From Bacteroidia bacterium (GTDB lineage: Bacteria; Bacteroidota; Bacteroidia; UKL13-3), in assembly GCA_025454975.1 (NCBI GenBank), contig JALONK010000022.1, positions 1 to 47,671 of the forward strand: 47,671 bases of DNA, given 5' to 3'. Of the stretch, positions 25,623 through 33,677 are shown piece after piece; positions within the stretch are counted from its first letter, which is position 1, and each line of letters opens with the position of its first letter. The notes under the pieces are model-generated. The model saw nothing but the letters and a program-made list of their open reading frames with translations. It was not told where the DNA came from and ran no database searches. The translations under genes and the position numbers were made by a program.

Positions 25623-26519
25623 ATGAGTTTAAAAGAAGCACATCAAATATTAAGCGCCGATATCAAGAGGCTTTACGAAACATATACCCTTATAAGTTCA
25701 AACAAGCATCAATTTAATGATTTAGATGTGGCATTGTTACAACAACAACTGCTGCATGTTTATCATTCATTATTAAAGATTCAGGCTCAATTATCTCCAT
25801 TGCCGGTTAACCATGCTCACATAGAAGAAATACTTCCTATGGCCGGATTGAAGCCCGAGCCGGAAGCAAACCTAACAGACAACAACCTGAAACCGGTGCC
25901 AGAAACCATTAAAGAAACTGCAGCGCCTGTTGTTGAGCCTACAGTTGAACCGGAACCTATCAAAGAAGCCGAAGTATCTGCGATTGAGGTTCCGATAGTA
26001 GAAACTGTAGAATTACAGATTGAAGAGCCAATACGTCAAGCACCTCATACATTAACCTTGGAGTTGGAGGCACCTCCGGTAATAACCGATAACGAAACTA
26101 CTTTAGATGATTTGGAGGCCATGTTACAAGACAAAGAGCTTGGTGAAGCAGTTAAAGTATCTCAAATGATTCAACAGGAAATTCCAACTGAAAAGACTCA
26201 GGATGCACCAACAGAAATGTCGGTTCACGAAAAACTATCTGCCAATTTAAAAACGTCCGACCTTTATGATAAAATAAGTAAGAGTCAACAACAAAGCTTA
26301 AAACAATCAATTACATTAAACAAGAAAATAGCTTTTGTTAACCAATTGTTTAATGAAAACACTGTTGAATATGCTAAATCAATAGAGAAGTTGAACGCAT
26401 CGGGAAGTTTACATGAGGCATTGAGGTATTTTAATGAACTAAAGCACCAATACAACTGGAGCAATGAACATGTTTTAGTAAAAGAGTTAGAGCAATTGGT
26501 TGAAAAACGATTTAGTTAA
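25623..26519 (+). CDS. Hypothetical protein with acidic/proline linker and conserved helical C-terminus
   Basis: A 298-aa cytoplasmic-looking protein. Residues 1-65 are helical, 75-170 form a Pro/Glu/Val-rich low-complexity linker, and 200-298 a helical domain (NKKIAFVNQLFNENTVEYAK, EALRYFNELKHQYNW). I recall this C-terminal wording in uncharacterised Bacteroidota proteins but know no function. No signal peptide or membrane segment is present. Its TAA overlaps the TAA of gldH on the other strand by sharing TTAA, so the two genes end tail to tail. Confidence 0.7.
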   Translation: MSLKEAHQILSADIKRLYETYTLISSNKHQFNDLDVALLQQQLLHVYHSLLKIQAQLSPLPVNHAHIEEILPMAGLKPEPEANLTDNNLKPVPETIKETAAPVVEPTVEPEPIKEAEVSAIEVPIVETVELQIEEPIRQAPHTLTLELEAPPVITDNETTLDDLEAMLQDKELGEAVKVSQMIQQEIPTEKTQDAPTEMSVHEKLSANLKTSDLYDKISKSQQQSLKQSITLNKKIAFVNQLFNENTVEYAKSIEKLNASGSLHEALRYFNELKHQYNWSNEHVLVKELEQLVEKRFS

Positions 26520-26998
26520 TCAGAGATTTCTTCAACTCTAATTCCTGCGGAATGAATAAACATAAGTGTATCATCACGCATGTTTTGCTCCAACTCAAAC
26601 CTATAAAAGCCGGGTTGGGGGAATTTCACTTTACGAAAAGCCGGAAACCTATAATCATACACACTGCCAAGTCCGCTACCCAGCCACTTACCACTTTCAT
26701 CGGCCAATTTTATTTCAATACGTCGCTGATCTGATTTTTTATCAGGGTTTAGCGTATGCACAAGCATAAAGATATTGCTGTATTTATAGTCGGCACCCAC
26801 ACGAAGATTTACTAAAATATTATACATTTTAGCAGTGTCTTTTATTTGAACATCGAAAGGAAGCCGCGTTTTATAGTACCATGCTGTTTGTTCAATATTT
26901 TTATATTCGTCGATAACACGGGTGTGATCGCAACTGCTAAACAATTGCAAACAAAGAGCTAAAAATATATACCATACCGGTTGCTTACGCTTGATCAT
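26516..26998 (-). CDS. gldH: Gliding motility lipoprotein GldH family
   Basis: A 160-aa lipoprotein from the ATG at 26998 (MIKRKQPVWY). The signal peptide ends with a lipobox LFSSC, making Cys23 the lipidated residue, followed by HTRVIDEYKNIEQTAWYY and then beta-rich sequence with RVGADYKYSNIFMLVHT and a late FRKVKFPQPGFYRFELEQNM. GldH is required for gliding and chitin use in Flavobacterium johnsoniae, but it also occurs in non-gliding members. It overlaps the end of the PSP1 gene by 14 bp and closes the holB-ricT-gldH cluster. A longer frame to 27259 runs antiparallel in another frame through the PSP1 tail and is rejected. Confidence 0.88.
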   Translation of the reverse strand: MIKRKQPVWYIFLALCLQLFSSCDHTRVIDEYKNIEQTAWYYKTRLPFDVQIKDTAKMYNILVNLRVGADYKYSNIFMLVHTLNPDKKSDQRRIEIKLADESGKWLGSGLGSVYDYRFPAFRKVKFPQPGFYRFELEQNMRDDTLMFIHSAGIRVEEISD

Positions 26999-28298
26999 TA
27001 GGATTAGGTTTTGGTTGGTCGCCACGAGGCGGTTGATTTCTGCCCCTTTGGTTTTGATTTTTATTTCGGTTATTGTTTCTGTTACCCTCATGTCGCGGTT
27101 TGTTTCCTTCAGCATTTCCGGTAGTTGTTTGGTTTGGTTGTTTGGTCTCAGGTTGAGGTTTATTACCAAATTGAGGCTTATTCGACGGTTTCTTTTTATT
27201 CTTTTTATTTTTTGAGCGTCGTTCGTCCAAGCGGGTAATGCTATCAATACCCATATCATTTTGGAAATCTAAATCTACTTTTACCAATTCCTTTTTAGGC
27301 ATGGCAAACTCAGGTTTTACACCTTCCTTGTTCATAGAAACAAACTCTTTCACTTGATGAACAGGTAAACTAATCCATTCGCCACCAAATTCTTGCATTG
27401 GGGCAAACCACATCAACCGTTTTAAAATATCTGTTTTAACCTGACGGTAAGGACCATTTTGTAACTCAATCACCAGATTTTCGTCTACAGGAAACTCTTT
27501 CCATGCTTCCAAATAGGCATCCAATTCAAAGTTTAAGCAGCATTTTAACTTGCCACATTGTCCACTTAACTTTAAAGGATTTAAAGAAAGGTTTTGGTAA
27601 CGGGCAGCACTCGTATGTACAAGTTTAAAGTCGGTGAGCCAAGTGCTGCAACATAATTCGCGACCACACGATCCAATAGCTCCAAGTCGGGCAGCTTCTT
27701 GTCGGTAGCCGATCTGACGCATTTCAATTCTAACTTTAAATGAATCGGCCAGGCGTTTAATCAGTTCCCTAAAATCAACACGCTCTTCTGCTGTATAAAA
27801 AAAGGTTGCTTTCCTTCGATCACCGCGGTATTCAACATCACTTAGTTTCATTTGAAGTCCTAATTCAATAGCAATACTTCTAGCCTTATACATGGTAGGA
27901 ACTTCCAGAGCTAAATTGTCTTTATATTTTTGAATATCCGCATCATTTCCCCTTCTCAATATTTTAGGGAAAATATGGTTTTCATAATCAGTTATGCCAA
28001 CTTTTTTTAATTGAAGTTTTACCAACTCCCCTTTCATAGAAACCTTGCCAATGTCGTATCCACTTTCTGATTCAACCACAACATACTCATTTAAGGTAAT
28101 ATCATGGTTTTGCTCGTTTCGATAATATTCTTTGCGGGTTCCTTTAAACCGCACTTCCACAACATCAAAAGGCTTCATATGTGGTGGCAAATCCATGTCG
28201 GCCAACCAATTGTATGTATTTAATTTATTGCAACCACCGCTACTGCATCCTCCCGAACTACATCCTCCGGCATTACATCCACCTGATCCACATCCCAT
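26985..28298 (-). CDS. ricT: PSP1/RicT-family protein with Cys-Gly-rich N-terminus
   Basis: A 437-aa protein. The N-terminus is a run of Gly-Gly-Cys units (MGCGSGGCNAGGCSSGGCSS), six cysteines in 23 residues, likely to bind metal or an Fe-S cluster. The PSP1 domain lies at about residues 100-280, with YTAEERVDFRELIKRLA, RIEMRQIGYRQEAARLG and the cysteine set GSCGRELCC, plus KLKCCLNFE. The C-terminal 80 residues are an Asn/Gln/Arg/Pro-rich tail that looks RNA-binding or disordered. In Bacillus, RicT (YaaT) acts with RicA/RicF on RNA processing and holds Fe-S clusters; the Bacteroidota role is less clear. It sits between holB and gldH. Confidence 0.88.
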   Translation of the reverse strand: MGCGSGGCNAGGCSSGGCSSGGCNKLNTYNWLADMDLPPHMKPFDVVEVRFKGTRKEYYRNEQNHDITLNEYVVVESESGYDIGKVSMKGELVKLQLKKVGITDYENHIFPKILRRGNDADIQKYKDNLALEVPTMYKARSIAIELGLQMKLSDVEYRGDRRKATFFYTAEERVDFRELIKRLADSFKVRIEMRQIGYRQEAARLGAIGSCGRELCCSTWLTDFKLVHTSAARYQNLSLNPLKLSGQCGKLKCCLNFELDAYLEAWKEFPVDENLVIELQNGPYRQVKTDILKRLMWFAPMQEFGGEWISLPVHQVKEFVSMNKEGVKPEFAMPKKELVKVDLDFQNDMGIDSITRLDERRSKNKKNKKKPSNKPQFGNKPQPETKQPNQTTTGNAEGNKPRHEGNRNNNRNKNQNQRGRNQPPRGDQPKPNPNDQA

Positions 28299-28377
28299 AA
28301 TTTATAACTCTGTTTTTATCTTGTTAAACAATATTTACCGTTTGCCACACGGTTTGTTTCTGAGAACCAAAGGGTTC

Positions 28378-29508
28378 TTACGCGGCTTTCTGTTTATTCA
28401 ACAGTTTGCCAATATACAAAGAAAGATTTAAAAAGGTAATCTTCAAATCGGCATTACGTTCAAGGTTTAAATAGTTGCTGTTAATAAGCTGCGCCAATAG
28501 TGGCAAATTTTCATCATTTAAGGTTACGCTAAATTTGCTAACGAATACCTTTTCTTGTTCTGTTAATCTTAATAATTCAGGCTTGCCGTATTTGTATAAC
28601 ATACAAGCCCTAAACATGTGCAGGCAATAACCCAAATAAGTTTTTGCAAACTCGCGCCCTTCGGCCGTGGTTTGTTCAACCCAAACAGTAATTGCGTCCA
28701 CTTCTTTTCTGGCGTTATAACATAGCCTCATCCATTGGATAAACATCTCAAAATAATTTACATGTCCGGCTTGAAATAAATTAGCCGCCTGAGTAATATT
28801 ACCTTCTGCAATTCTGGAAATGCTGTGAGCTACTTCTTCAGGAGCTTCAAGTGTAGAGGTTAAATACCGAATAATATCCTGTTCGGTTAAGCGAGGAATT
28901 CTTAACAACTGGGCGCGAGATAATATTGTAGCAATTACCTTATCTGCATCTTGTGCAACCAAAATAATTAGTGTTTGAGCAGGAGGTTCTTCTAAAAGTT
29001 TTAATAATATATTTCCTTCTAACCTTAAATATTCAGGCAGCCAAATAATTACAGTCTTATATTTAGCCTCATATGGCTTTAACCCTAGTTTGCGAATAAT
29101 ATCACGACACTCTTCAGCCGTTATATTTCCTTGTTTTTTCCCTTCTGAATCTAAGCTTAATAGCCATTCCGACTCACTTATATAAGGGTTTTTTATTAGC
29201 GCTTTTCGCCATTCTTCCATAAACTCATTGCTAATTTTTTTCTTATCAATTGCAATGGTTGGAAAAGTAAAATGTAAGTCGGGGTGCGTAAGAGCAGCAA
29301 ATTTTATGCACGACGGGCAAACACCACAGCTATCTGTTTCGGTTGGGTTATTGCAGTTTATAAACTGGGCGTAAGCAACGGCTAATGGAAGAGCACCAAC
29401 ACCTTCTCCACCAAGAAACAATTGGGTGTGGCTGATTCTACCGTTAACAACGGTTTGTATTAACTTTTCTTTTATAAGTTGTTGACCTATGATGTCTTTA
29501 AATTGCAT
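28378..29508 (-). CDS. holB: DNA polymerase III delta' subunit-like protein
   Basis: A 376-aa clamp-loader subunit from MQFKDIIGQ at 29508; an earlier in-frame ATG (29541) adds 11 residues not seen in typical relatives. The N-terminus has FKDIIGQQ and SHTQLFLGGEGVGALPLA, where the Walker A is degenerate (GGEGVGALP), as expected for a non-ATPase delta'. Zinc ligands appear as CNNP, CGVCPSC. The sensor-like region IIWLPEYLRLEGNILLKLLEEPP follows. It helps load the beta clamp at the replication fork. The downstream ricT gene lies 79 bp away, and the pair is likely co-transcribed. Confidence 0.92.
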   Translation of the reverse strand: MQFKDIIGQQLIKEKLIQTVVNGRISHTQLFLGGEGVGALPLAVAYAQFINCNNPTETDSCGVCPSCIKFAALTHPDLHFTFPTIAIDKKKISNEFMEEWRKALIKNPYISESEWLLSLDSEGKKQGNITAEECRDIIRKLGLKPYEAKYKTVIIWLPEYLRLEGNILLKLLEEPPAQTLIILVAQDADKVIATILSRAQLLRIPRLTEQDIIRYLTSTLEAPEEVAHSISRIAEGNITQAANLFQAGHVNYFEMFIQWMRLCYNARKEVDAITVWVEQTTAEGREFAKTYLGYCLHMFRACMLYKYGKPELLRLTEQEKVFVSKFSVTLNDENLPLLAQLINSNYLNLERNADLKITFLNLSLYIGKLLNKQKAA

Positions 29509-29541
29509 ATCAAGTTGGTAAAAATAGGACATCAGTAGCAA

Positions 29542-29735
29542 GGCAAAAAATAAAATTGCGGTATTAAGATCATATCCTCTTAAAAAACTTTTTATACTTA
29601 TTAAATAAATGCAGCCATTAGAAACGAAAATCAGTCAGGCTAAATAAAATACGGTTTTAATATGATTTTAAGCAGGGTTTGTTTCGTTAAATGTTTGTGA
29701 ATTTGAGAGTAGTTAACCCTTTACTCTAATATGCT
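29542..29735. other. Intergenic region between holB and the small ORF
   Basis: This AT-rich 194-bp gap between divergent genes holds the presumed promoters for holB (minus) and the 55-aa ORF/LUD gene (plus). No hairpin, repeat or convincing promoter pair was recognised. Confidence 0.35.
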
Positions 29736-29903
29736 ATGACCGATAGAATGAAAGTTGAGGCAATTGGCCTTGAAAACATTAATATCACCTTTAACGAAAA
29801 TCAGCCGGAGGCCGATGAGTTAATATGCAAAATAGTTGACCTTGTGAATGAGGAAAATGGTGTTGATTTTTTTGTAAATCACAAACTGGTTCAACAAAGT
29901 TAA
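29736..29903 (+). CDS. Small acidic hypothetical protein
   Basis: A 55-aa frame starting MTDRMKVEAIGLENINITFN and ending FFVNHKLVQQS. The even mix of hydrophobic and charged residues, with an amphipathic middle (ADELICKIVDLVNEEN), suggests a real folded peptide rather than noise. It precedes the LUD gene by 44 bp on the same strand and may be co-transcribed. No family is recognised. Confidence 0.5.
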   Translation: MTDRMKVEAIGLENINITFNENQPEADELICKIVDLVNEENGVDFFVNHKLVQQS

Positions 29904-29947
29904 TTGATAAGAATTGTCAATAGTTGATTTTTTTTTAACTTGCCAAA

Positions 29948-30610
29948 GTGGCAATAGAACAAAACAATACAACTTCTAAAGAAAAGATTTTAAAAAAGGT
30001 GCGACAGGCGCTTATTTTCAAATCTAAAGCCATGTATTCTAATATTGACTTAGAGAGTAACATTTATGCTCAGCCGCCGGCGGAAGAAGCTATACTTGAA
30101 ACTTTTGCAAGAAATTTTACAATCCGCCAAGGTCAATTTATTTTTTGTGACAATTCATTTGATTTTATAGACAAATTACTAACCCTAGTTGAAAGAAAAA
30201 AAATAAAGTCGTTGTTCTGTGCTGAGCCTGATATTCAAAAAAAGTTAACTGAAAGTGGGATAAATTTTACCAGCAACAAAAGTGATGCATTAAAAATGTC
30301 GGTATCTTTAACAGGATGTGAATCGCTTATTGCACGCACAGGTTCAATACTTGTCAGCTCATCAAAAAACGGACATATACCTACTATTTTTCCGAATACG
30401 CATTTGGTTGTTGCAACCACTTCTCAAGTAGTAATGGAAATGAAAGAAGCTATTCAAGTGTTAAAAAACAAATATGGAAGAAACCTTCCTGCTATGTTTA
30501 GCTTTATTACCGGACCAAGCAGCACAGCCGATATTGAAGGAAAATTGGTAATTGGCGCACATGGTCCGCTTGAGTTGTTTGTGTTTTTAATTGACGACAC
30601 TTCACATTAG
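29948..30610 (+). CDS. LUD-domain protein (LutC/YkgG-like)
   Basis: A 220-aa protein starting at GTG. The N-terminal helix contains SKEKILKKVRQAL, and the LUD core contains SLTGCESLIARTGSILVSS and the terminal GPSSTADIEGKLVIGAHGP, the most conserved part of the family. LutC works with LutA and LutB in L-lactate oxidation in Bacillus, but neither partner is nearby, and stand-alone LUD proteins are common in Bacteroidota with unknown roles. It lies 48 bp before the LpxH-like gene on the same strand. Confidence 0.85.
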   Translation: MAIEQNNTTSKEKILKKVRQALIFKSKAMYSNIDLESNIYAQPPAEEAILETFARNFTIRQGQFIFCDNSFDFIDKLLTLVERKKIKSLFCAEPDIQKKLTESGINFTSNKSDALKMSVSLTGCESLIARTGSILVSSSKNGHIPTIFPNTHLVVATTSQVVMEMKEAIQVLKNKYGRNLPAMFSFITGPSSTADIEGKLVIGAHGPLELFVFLIDDTSH

Positions 30611-30658
30611 CTTTGCACTAATTATATTTCAAAAATTAATTAACATCCAGCCTACAAG

Positions 30659-31411
30659 TTGACAAACAGAACCCATATTTATTTTGCATCCGATTTCCAT
30701 TTAGGAGTTCCCAATTTTGAAAAAAGTTTAGAACGAGAAAAGCGCATTGTAAAATGGCTCGATCAAATATCGGTTAATGCAAAAGCAATTTATTTGGTTG
30801 GCGACTTATTTGATTTTTGGTTTGAGTACCGAACTGTTGTGCCTAAAGGCTTTACGCGCTTGTTGGGAAAGCTAGCCGAGTTAACTGATAATGGAGTTGA
30901 GATACATTTATTTCATGGCAATCATGACCTGTGGCAATTTGGATATTTTGAAAAAGAGCTTGGGGTTATTGTGCATAAAAAACCAATAGAAATTACGCTA
31001 GGAAATACCTGTTTTTATATCGCACATGGTGATGGATTAGGACCCAAACAGCATCGGTTCAAATTTATTCTTTCCATTTATCGCAATTATTTTTTTCAGC
31101 GATTATTTGCCTTTTTTCATCCAAACATTGGAATTGGTGTAGCCAATTATGTATCAGCAAAAAGTAAAGAAAAAACTTTTGCAGACAATGCGGGCTATTT
31201 GGGCGACGACAAGGAGTACTTGATGTTGTACACCAAATCTATTTTATCAACCAGCAAGGCTGATTATTTTGTTTATGGGCACAGGCATCTACCAATGTTT
31301 AAAGAGGTGGCTCCGGGTAGGTTTTATTTTAACTTAGGCGATTGGTTTAGTTATAATACGTATGCTGAATTTGATGGTAAATCGTTAACCCTTAAAACAT
31401 TTACTCCATAA
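30659..31411 (+). CDS. lpxH: UDP-2,3-diacylglucosamine diphosphatase (LpxH-like)
   Basis: A 250-aa calcineurin-like metallophosphoesterase starting at TTG. Metal-binding motifs appear in order: ASDFHLG near residues 10-16, LVGDLFDFWFEY, FHGNHDLW, AHGDGLG and YGHRHLP. The FDFWFEY wording after the second motif is typical of LpxH, which hydrolyses UDP-diacylglucosamine to lipid X in lipid A synthesis at the inner membrane. It is followed 1 bp later by the gene for a secreted protein. A general UDP-diphosphatase role is the alternative. Confidence 0.88.
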   Translation: MTNRTHIYFASDFHLGVPNFEKSLEREKRIVKWLDQISVNAKAIYLVGDLFDFWFEYRTVVPKGFTRLLGKLAELTDNGVEIHLFHGNHDLWQFGYFEKELGVIVHKKPIEITLGNTCFYIAHGDGLGPKQHRFKFILSIYRNYFFQRLFAFFHPNIGIGVANYVSAKSKEKTFADNAGYLGDDKEYLMLYTKSILSTSKADYFVYGHRHLPMFKEVAPGRFYFNLGDWFSYNTYAEFDGKSLTLKTFTP

Positions 31412-31412
31412 T

Positions 31413-32219
31413 ATGCGCGCGCTTCGTATTGCTTTACTCTGTTTGTTTTGTTCGATAATCTACTCAACACCGGCACAATCGCCTTCTCCGTTTACCTTGA
31501 TCTTATCTTTTAGGGCTAACCCTAAACTTATTCATACTGATAACTTAGGAAACCTTTATGTGTTAAGTCAAACCAATCAGCTATACAAATATTCAAAAAA
31601 CGGACGTTTAATAAGTACTTTGAATTACACTTACACCGGTAACATCACTCAAATAGATGCAACAAATCCTATGGAAATTTATTTGTTTTACCGAGAGCTG
31701 AACAAGGTAATTATCTTAGATAATAATTTAGCTTTTAGAGGAGAAGTTGATTTAGGAGCAGCAGGTGTAATTCAAGCATCAGCTATTGCTAGAAGTTTCG
31801 ATAGTGAATTATGGGTGTTTGATGCGGGAGATTTACAATTAAAGAAAATAACAAAGGCGTTAGTCACAGAGCAACTTAGCGGCAACATTAAACAGTATAT
31901 CATTGGAGCCACATCAGTTAGTCAGGTTATTGACAATACCGAGCGTGTGTTTGTTGTTGACTCCCTAAATGGGATATTGGTTTTCGACATCTTCGCGAAT
32001 TATGTAAAAACCATACCTATTAAAGCCCTACGTGAGATTAAAGTTTTAGATAAATACCTGTTTTATTACAAGAACTACAAACTTAATAGGTATAACTGGA
32101 CAACGGCACAATCCCTTGAATACAGCCTTCCTGATACTGTGCAAGTAACTCATGTGAGTGTTGAAAAGGAACGTCTATATTTACAAAAACCGGATTCAAT
32201 TTCAATCTATACCTATTAG
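31413..32219 (+). CDS. Secreted propeller-like hypothetical protein
   Basis: A 268-aa protein with a signal peptide (residues 1-22, RIALLCLFCSIIYSTPAQS). The mature part is rich in short beta repeats such as KLIHTDNLGNLYVLS, QLYKYSKNGRLISTL and VIILDNNLAFRGEV, like an NHL or WD40-type beta-propeller. I recall similar single-gene proteins in Bacteroidota without a known function. It directly follows the LpxH-like gene, with 1 bp between stop and start, so co-transcription is likely. Confidence 0.75.
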   Translation: MRALRIALLCLFCSIIYSTPAQSPSPFTLILSFRANPKLIHTDNLGNLYVLSQTNQLYKYSKNGRLISTLNYTYTGNITQIDATNPMEIYLFYRELNKVIILDNNLAFRGEVDLGAAGVIQASAIARSFDSELWVFDAGDLQLKKITKALVTEQLSGNIKQYIIGATSVSQVIDNTERVFVVDSLNGILVFDIFANYVKTIPIKALREIKVLDKYLFYYKNYKLNRYNWTTAQSLEYSLPDTVQVTHVSVEKERLYLQKPDSISIYTY

Positions 32220-32300
32220 CAACGATTTGCTGAAATGGTTTAAAACTACGACATTTGCAAACATTTTTGTAGGCACTATGCCTTACAAACAACAATTTAT

Positions 32301-33374
32301 ATGTTACAAAAATTAGAGTCAATAAAGGTTCGTTTTGATCAGGTTCAGGATATGCTTTCGCAGCCCGATGTGGTTGGTGATATGAAACGCTTCACACAAC
32401 TTAACAGGGAATATCGCGAGTTGCAAAAAATTGTAGACAAGTATTATGAATACCGAAATTTAGTAGGAAATATTGAAACCAATAAATCCATACTAACCTC
32501 TGAAAAAGATGAAGAATTAAGAGAAATGGCCAAAGCAGAACTTGACGAATTAATTCCATTAGTTGAGCCGCTTGAGCAATCCATAAGAATGATGTTGGTT
32601 CCGAAAGACCCGGAAGATGAAAAGAATGCTGTTTTAGAAATAAGAGCAGGCACAGGAGGCGACGAGGCCAGTATTTTTGCCGGAGACCTTTATCGGATGT
32701 ACATGCGTTATTGTGATAAAAAAGGTTGGAAAACAGAAGTAATTGATTTTACAGAAGGCACAGTAGGCGGTTACAAAGAAATAATTATAGAGGTTGAAGG
32801 AGAGGATGTTTACGGAACCTTAAAGTATGAAAGTGGTGTTCATCGGGTTCAAAGGGTTCCGGATACCGAAACACAAGGACGTGTGCACACATCTGCTGCA
32901 ACTGTAGCTGTATTACCGGAAGCAGAAGAAGTGGATGTTGAATTGAATCCGGCTGATATTGAAATGCAAACGGCAAGATCGGGCGGAGCTGGCGGGCAAA
33001 ATGTAAATAAAGTTGAAAGTAAGGTGATGTTAACCCATAAACCAAGTGGTATTGTTGTTGTTTGCCAGGTTGAAAGAACCCAAAATGGCAATCGTGAAAG
33101 AGCCATGCAAATGCTAAGAACGAAACTATATGAGATTGAACTTCAAAAGCATCAAGAGAAAATAGCCAACAATAGAAAAACAATGGTTTCAACGGGCGAT
33201 CGTTCTGCAAAAATAAGAACTTACAATTACCCACAAGGCCGGGTAACCGATCATCGAATTGGATTAACCGTATATAACCTTCCGGATGTGATGAATGGCG
33301 ATATTCAAGACTTCATTGACCAGCTACAACTTGCCGAAAACACCGAGCGATTAAAAGAAGGAAACCTTGTTTAG
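32301..33374 (+). CDS. prfA: Peptide chain release factor 1
   Basis: A 357-aa class I release factor for UAA and UAG. The peptidyl-hydrolysis motif GGQ is at residues 231-233 within [16 protein letters not shown]. The stop-codon recognition tripeptide is of the RF1 PxT type, P187-D-T189 in RVPDTETQG, not the SPF of RF2. The acidic [18 protein letters not shown] stretch and length are normal. There is no internal frameshift, which is an RF2 feature. The next gene, feoA, is 72 bp downstream. Confidence 0.97.
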   Translation: MLQKLESIKVRFDQVQDMLSQPDVVGDMKRFTQLNREYRELQKIVDKYYEYRNLVGNIETNKSILTSEKDEELREMAKAELDELIPLVEPLEQSIRMMLVPKDPEDEKNAVLEIRAGTGGDEASIFAGDLYRMYMRYCDKKGWKTEVIDFTEGTVGGYKEIIIEVEGEDVYGTLKYESGVHRVQRVPDTETQGRVHTSAATVAVLPEAEEVDVELNPADIEMQTARSGGAGGQNVNKVESKVMLTHKPSGIVVVCQVERTQNGNRERAMQMLRTKLYEIELQKHQEKIANNRKTMVSTGDRSAKIRTYNYPQGRVTDHRIGLTVYNLPDVMNGDIQDFIDQLQLAENTERLKEGNLV

Positions 33375-33446
33375 TGTAAAAAGATTGCTTTACGCTTTCA
33401 CTTCTTTAGAAAAATTCTAAATTCGCACCAGTTAATCGAGCATTGT

Positions 33447-33677
33447 TTGAAATTATCTTCACTTACTTTTAATCAAATTGGCATTGTTAAAGCCGTTCAT
33501 GGCGACGACTTATCGTTGAAACTCTTTGAAATGGGCTTGTTGCCGGGCGAAGAAGTTGCCTTGGAAAATGTAGCACCATTTGGTGATCCTATTGCCATTA
33601 GGGTAGGCGAATATAAAATGTGCATTCGACTTAATGACGCAGAACAAATTGAGGTTAGCTTAAAAGAATCGAATTGA
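33447..33677 (+). CDS. feoA: Ferrous iron transport protein FeoA
   Basis: A 76-aa SH3-like protein that starts at TTG. It shows the FeoA pattern: a hydrophobic start (KLSSLTFNQIGIVKAVHG), LKLFEMGLLPGEEV and then PFGDPIAIRVGEYKMCIR. It supports FeoB in ferrous iron uptake at the inner membrane. The TGA stop overlaps the TTG start of feoB (TTGA), so they are translationally coupled. Confidence 0.93.
   Translation: MKLSSLTFNQIGIVKAVHGDDLSLKLFEMGLLPGEEVALENVAPFGDPIAIRVGEYKMCIRLNDAEQIEVSLKESN

Noticed and set aside
26999-27259. N-terminal part of the long frame ending in gldH
   Set aside because: It lies inside the PSP1 gene in another frame, encodes an Asn/Arg-rich string mirroring that gene's repetitive tail, and would bury the GldH signal peptide.
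32301-33374. Release factor 2 with a programmed frameshift
   Set aside because: The frame is continuous and the recognition tripeptide is PDT (PxT type), not SPF, so it is RF1.
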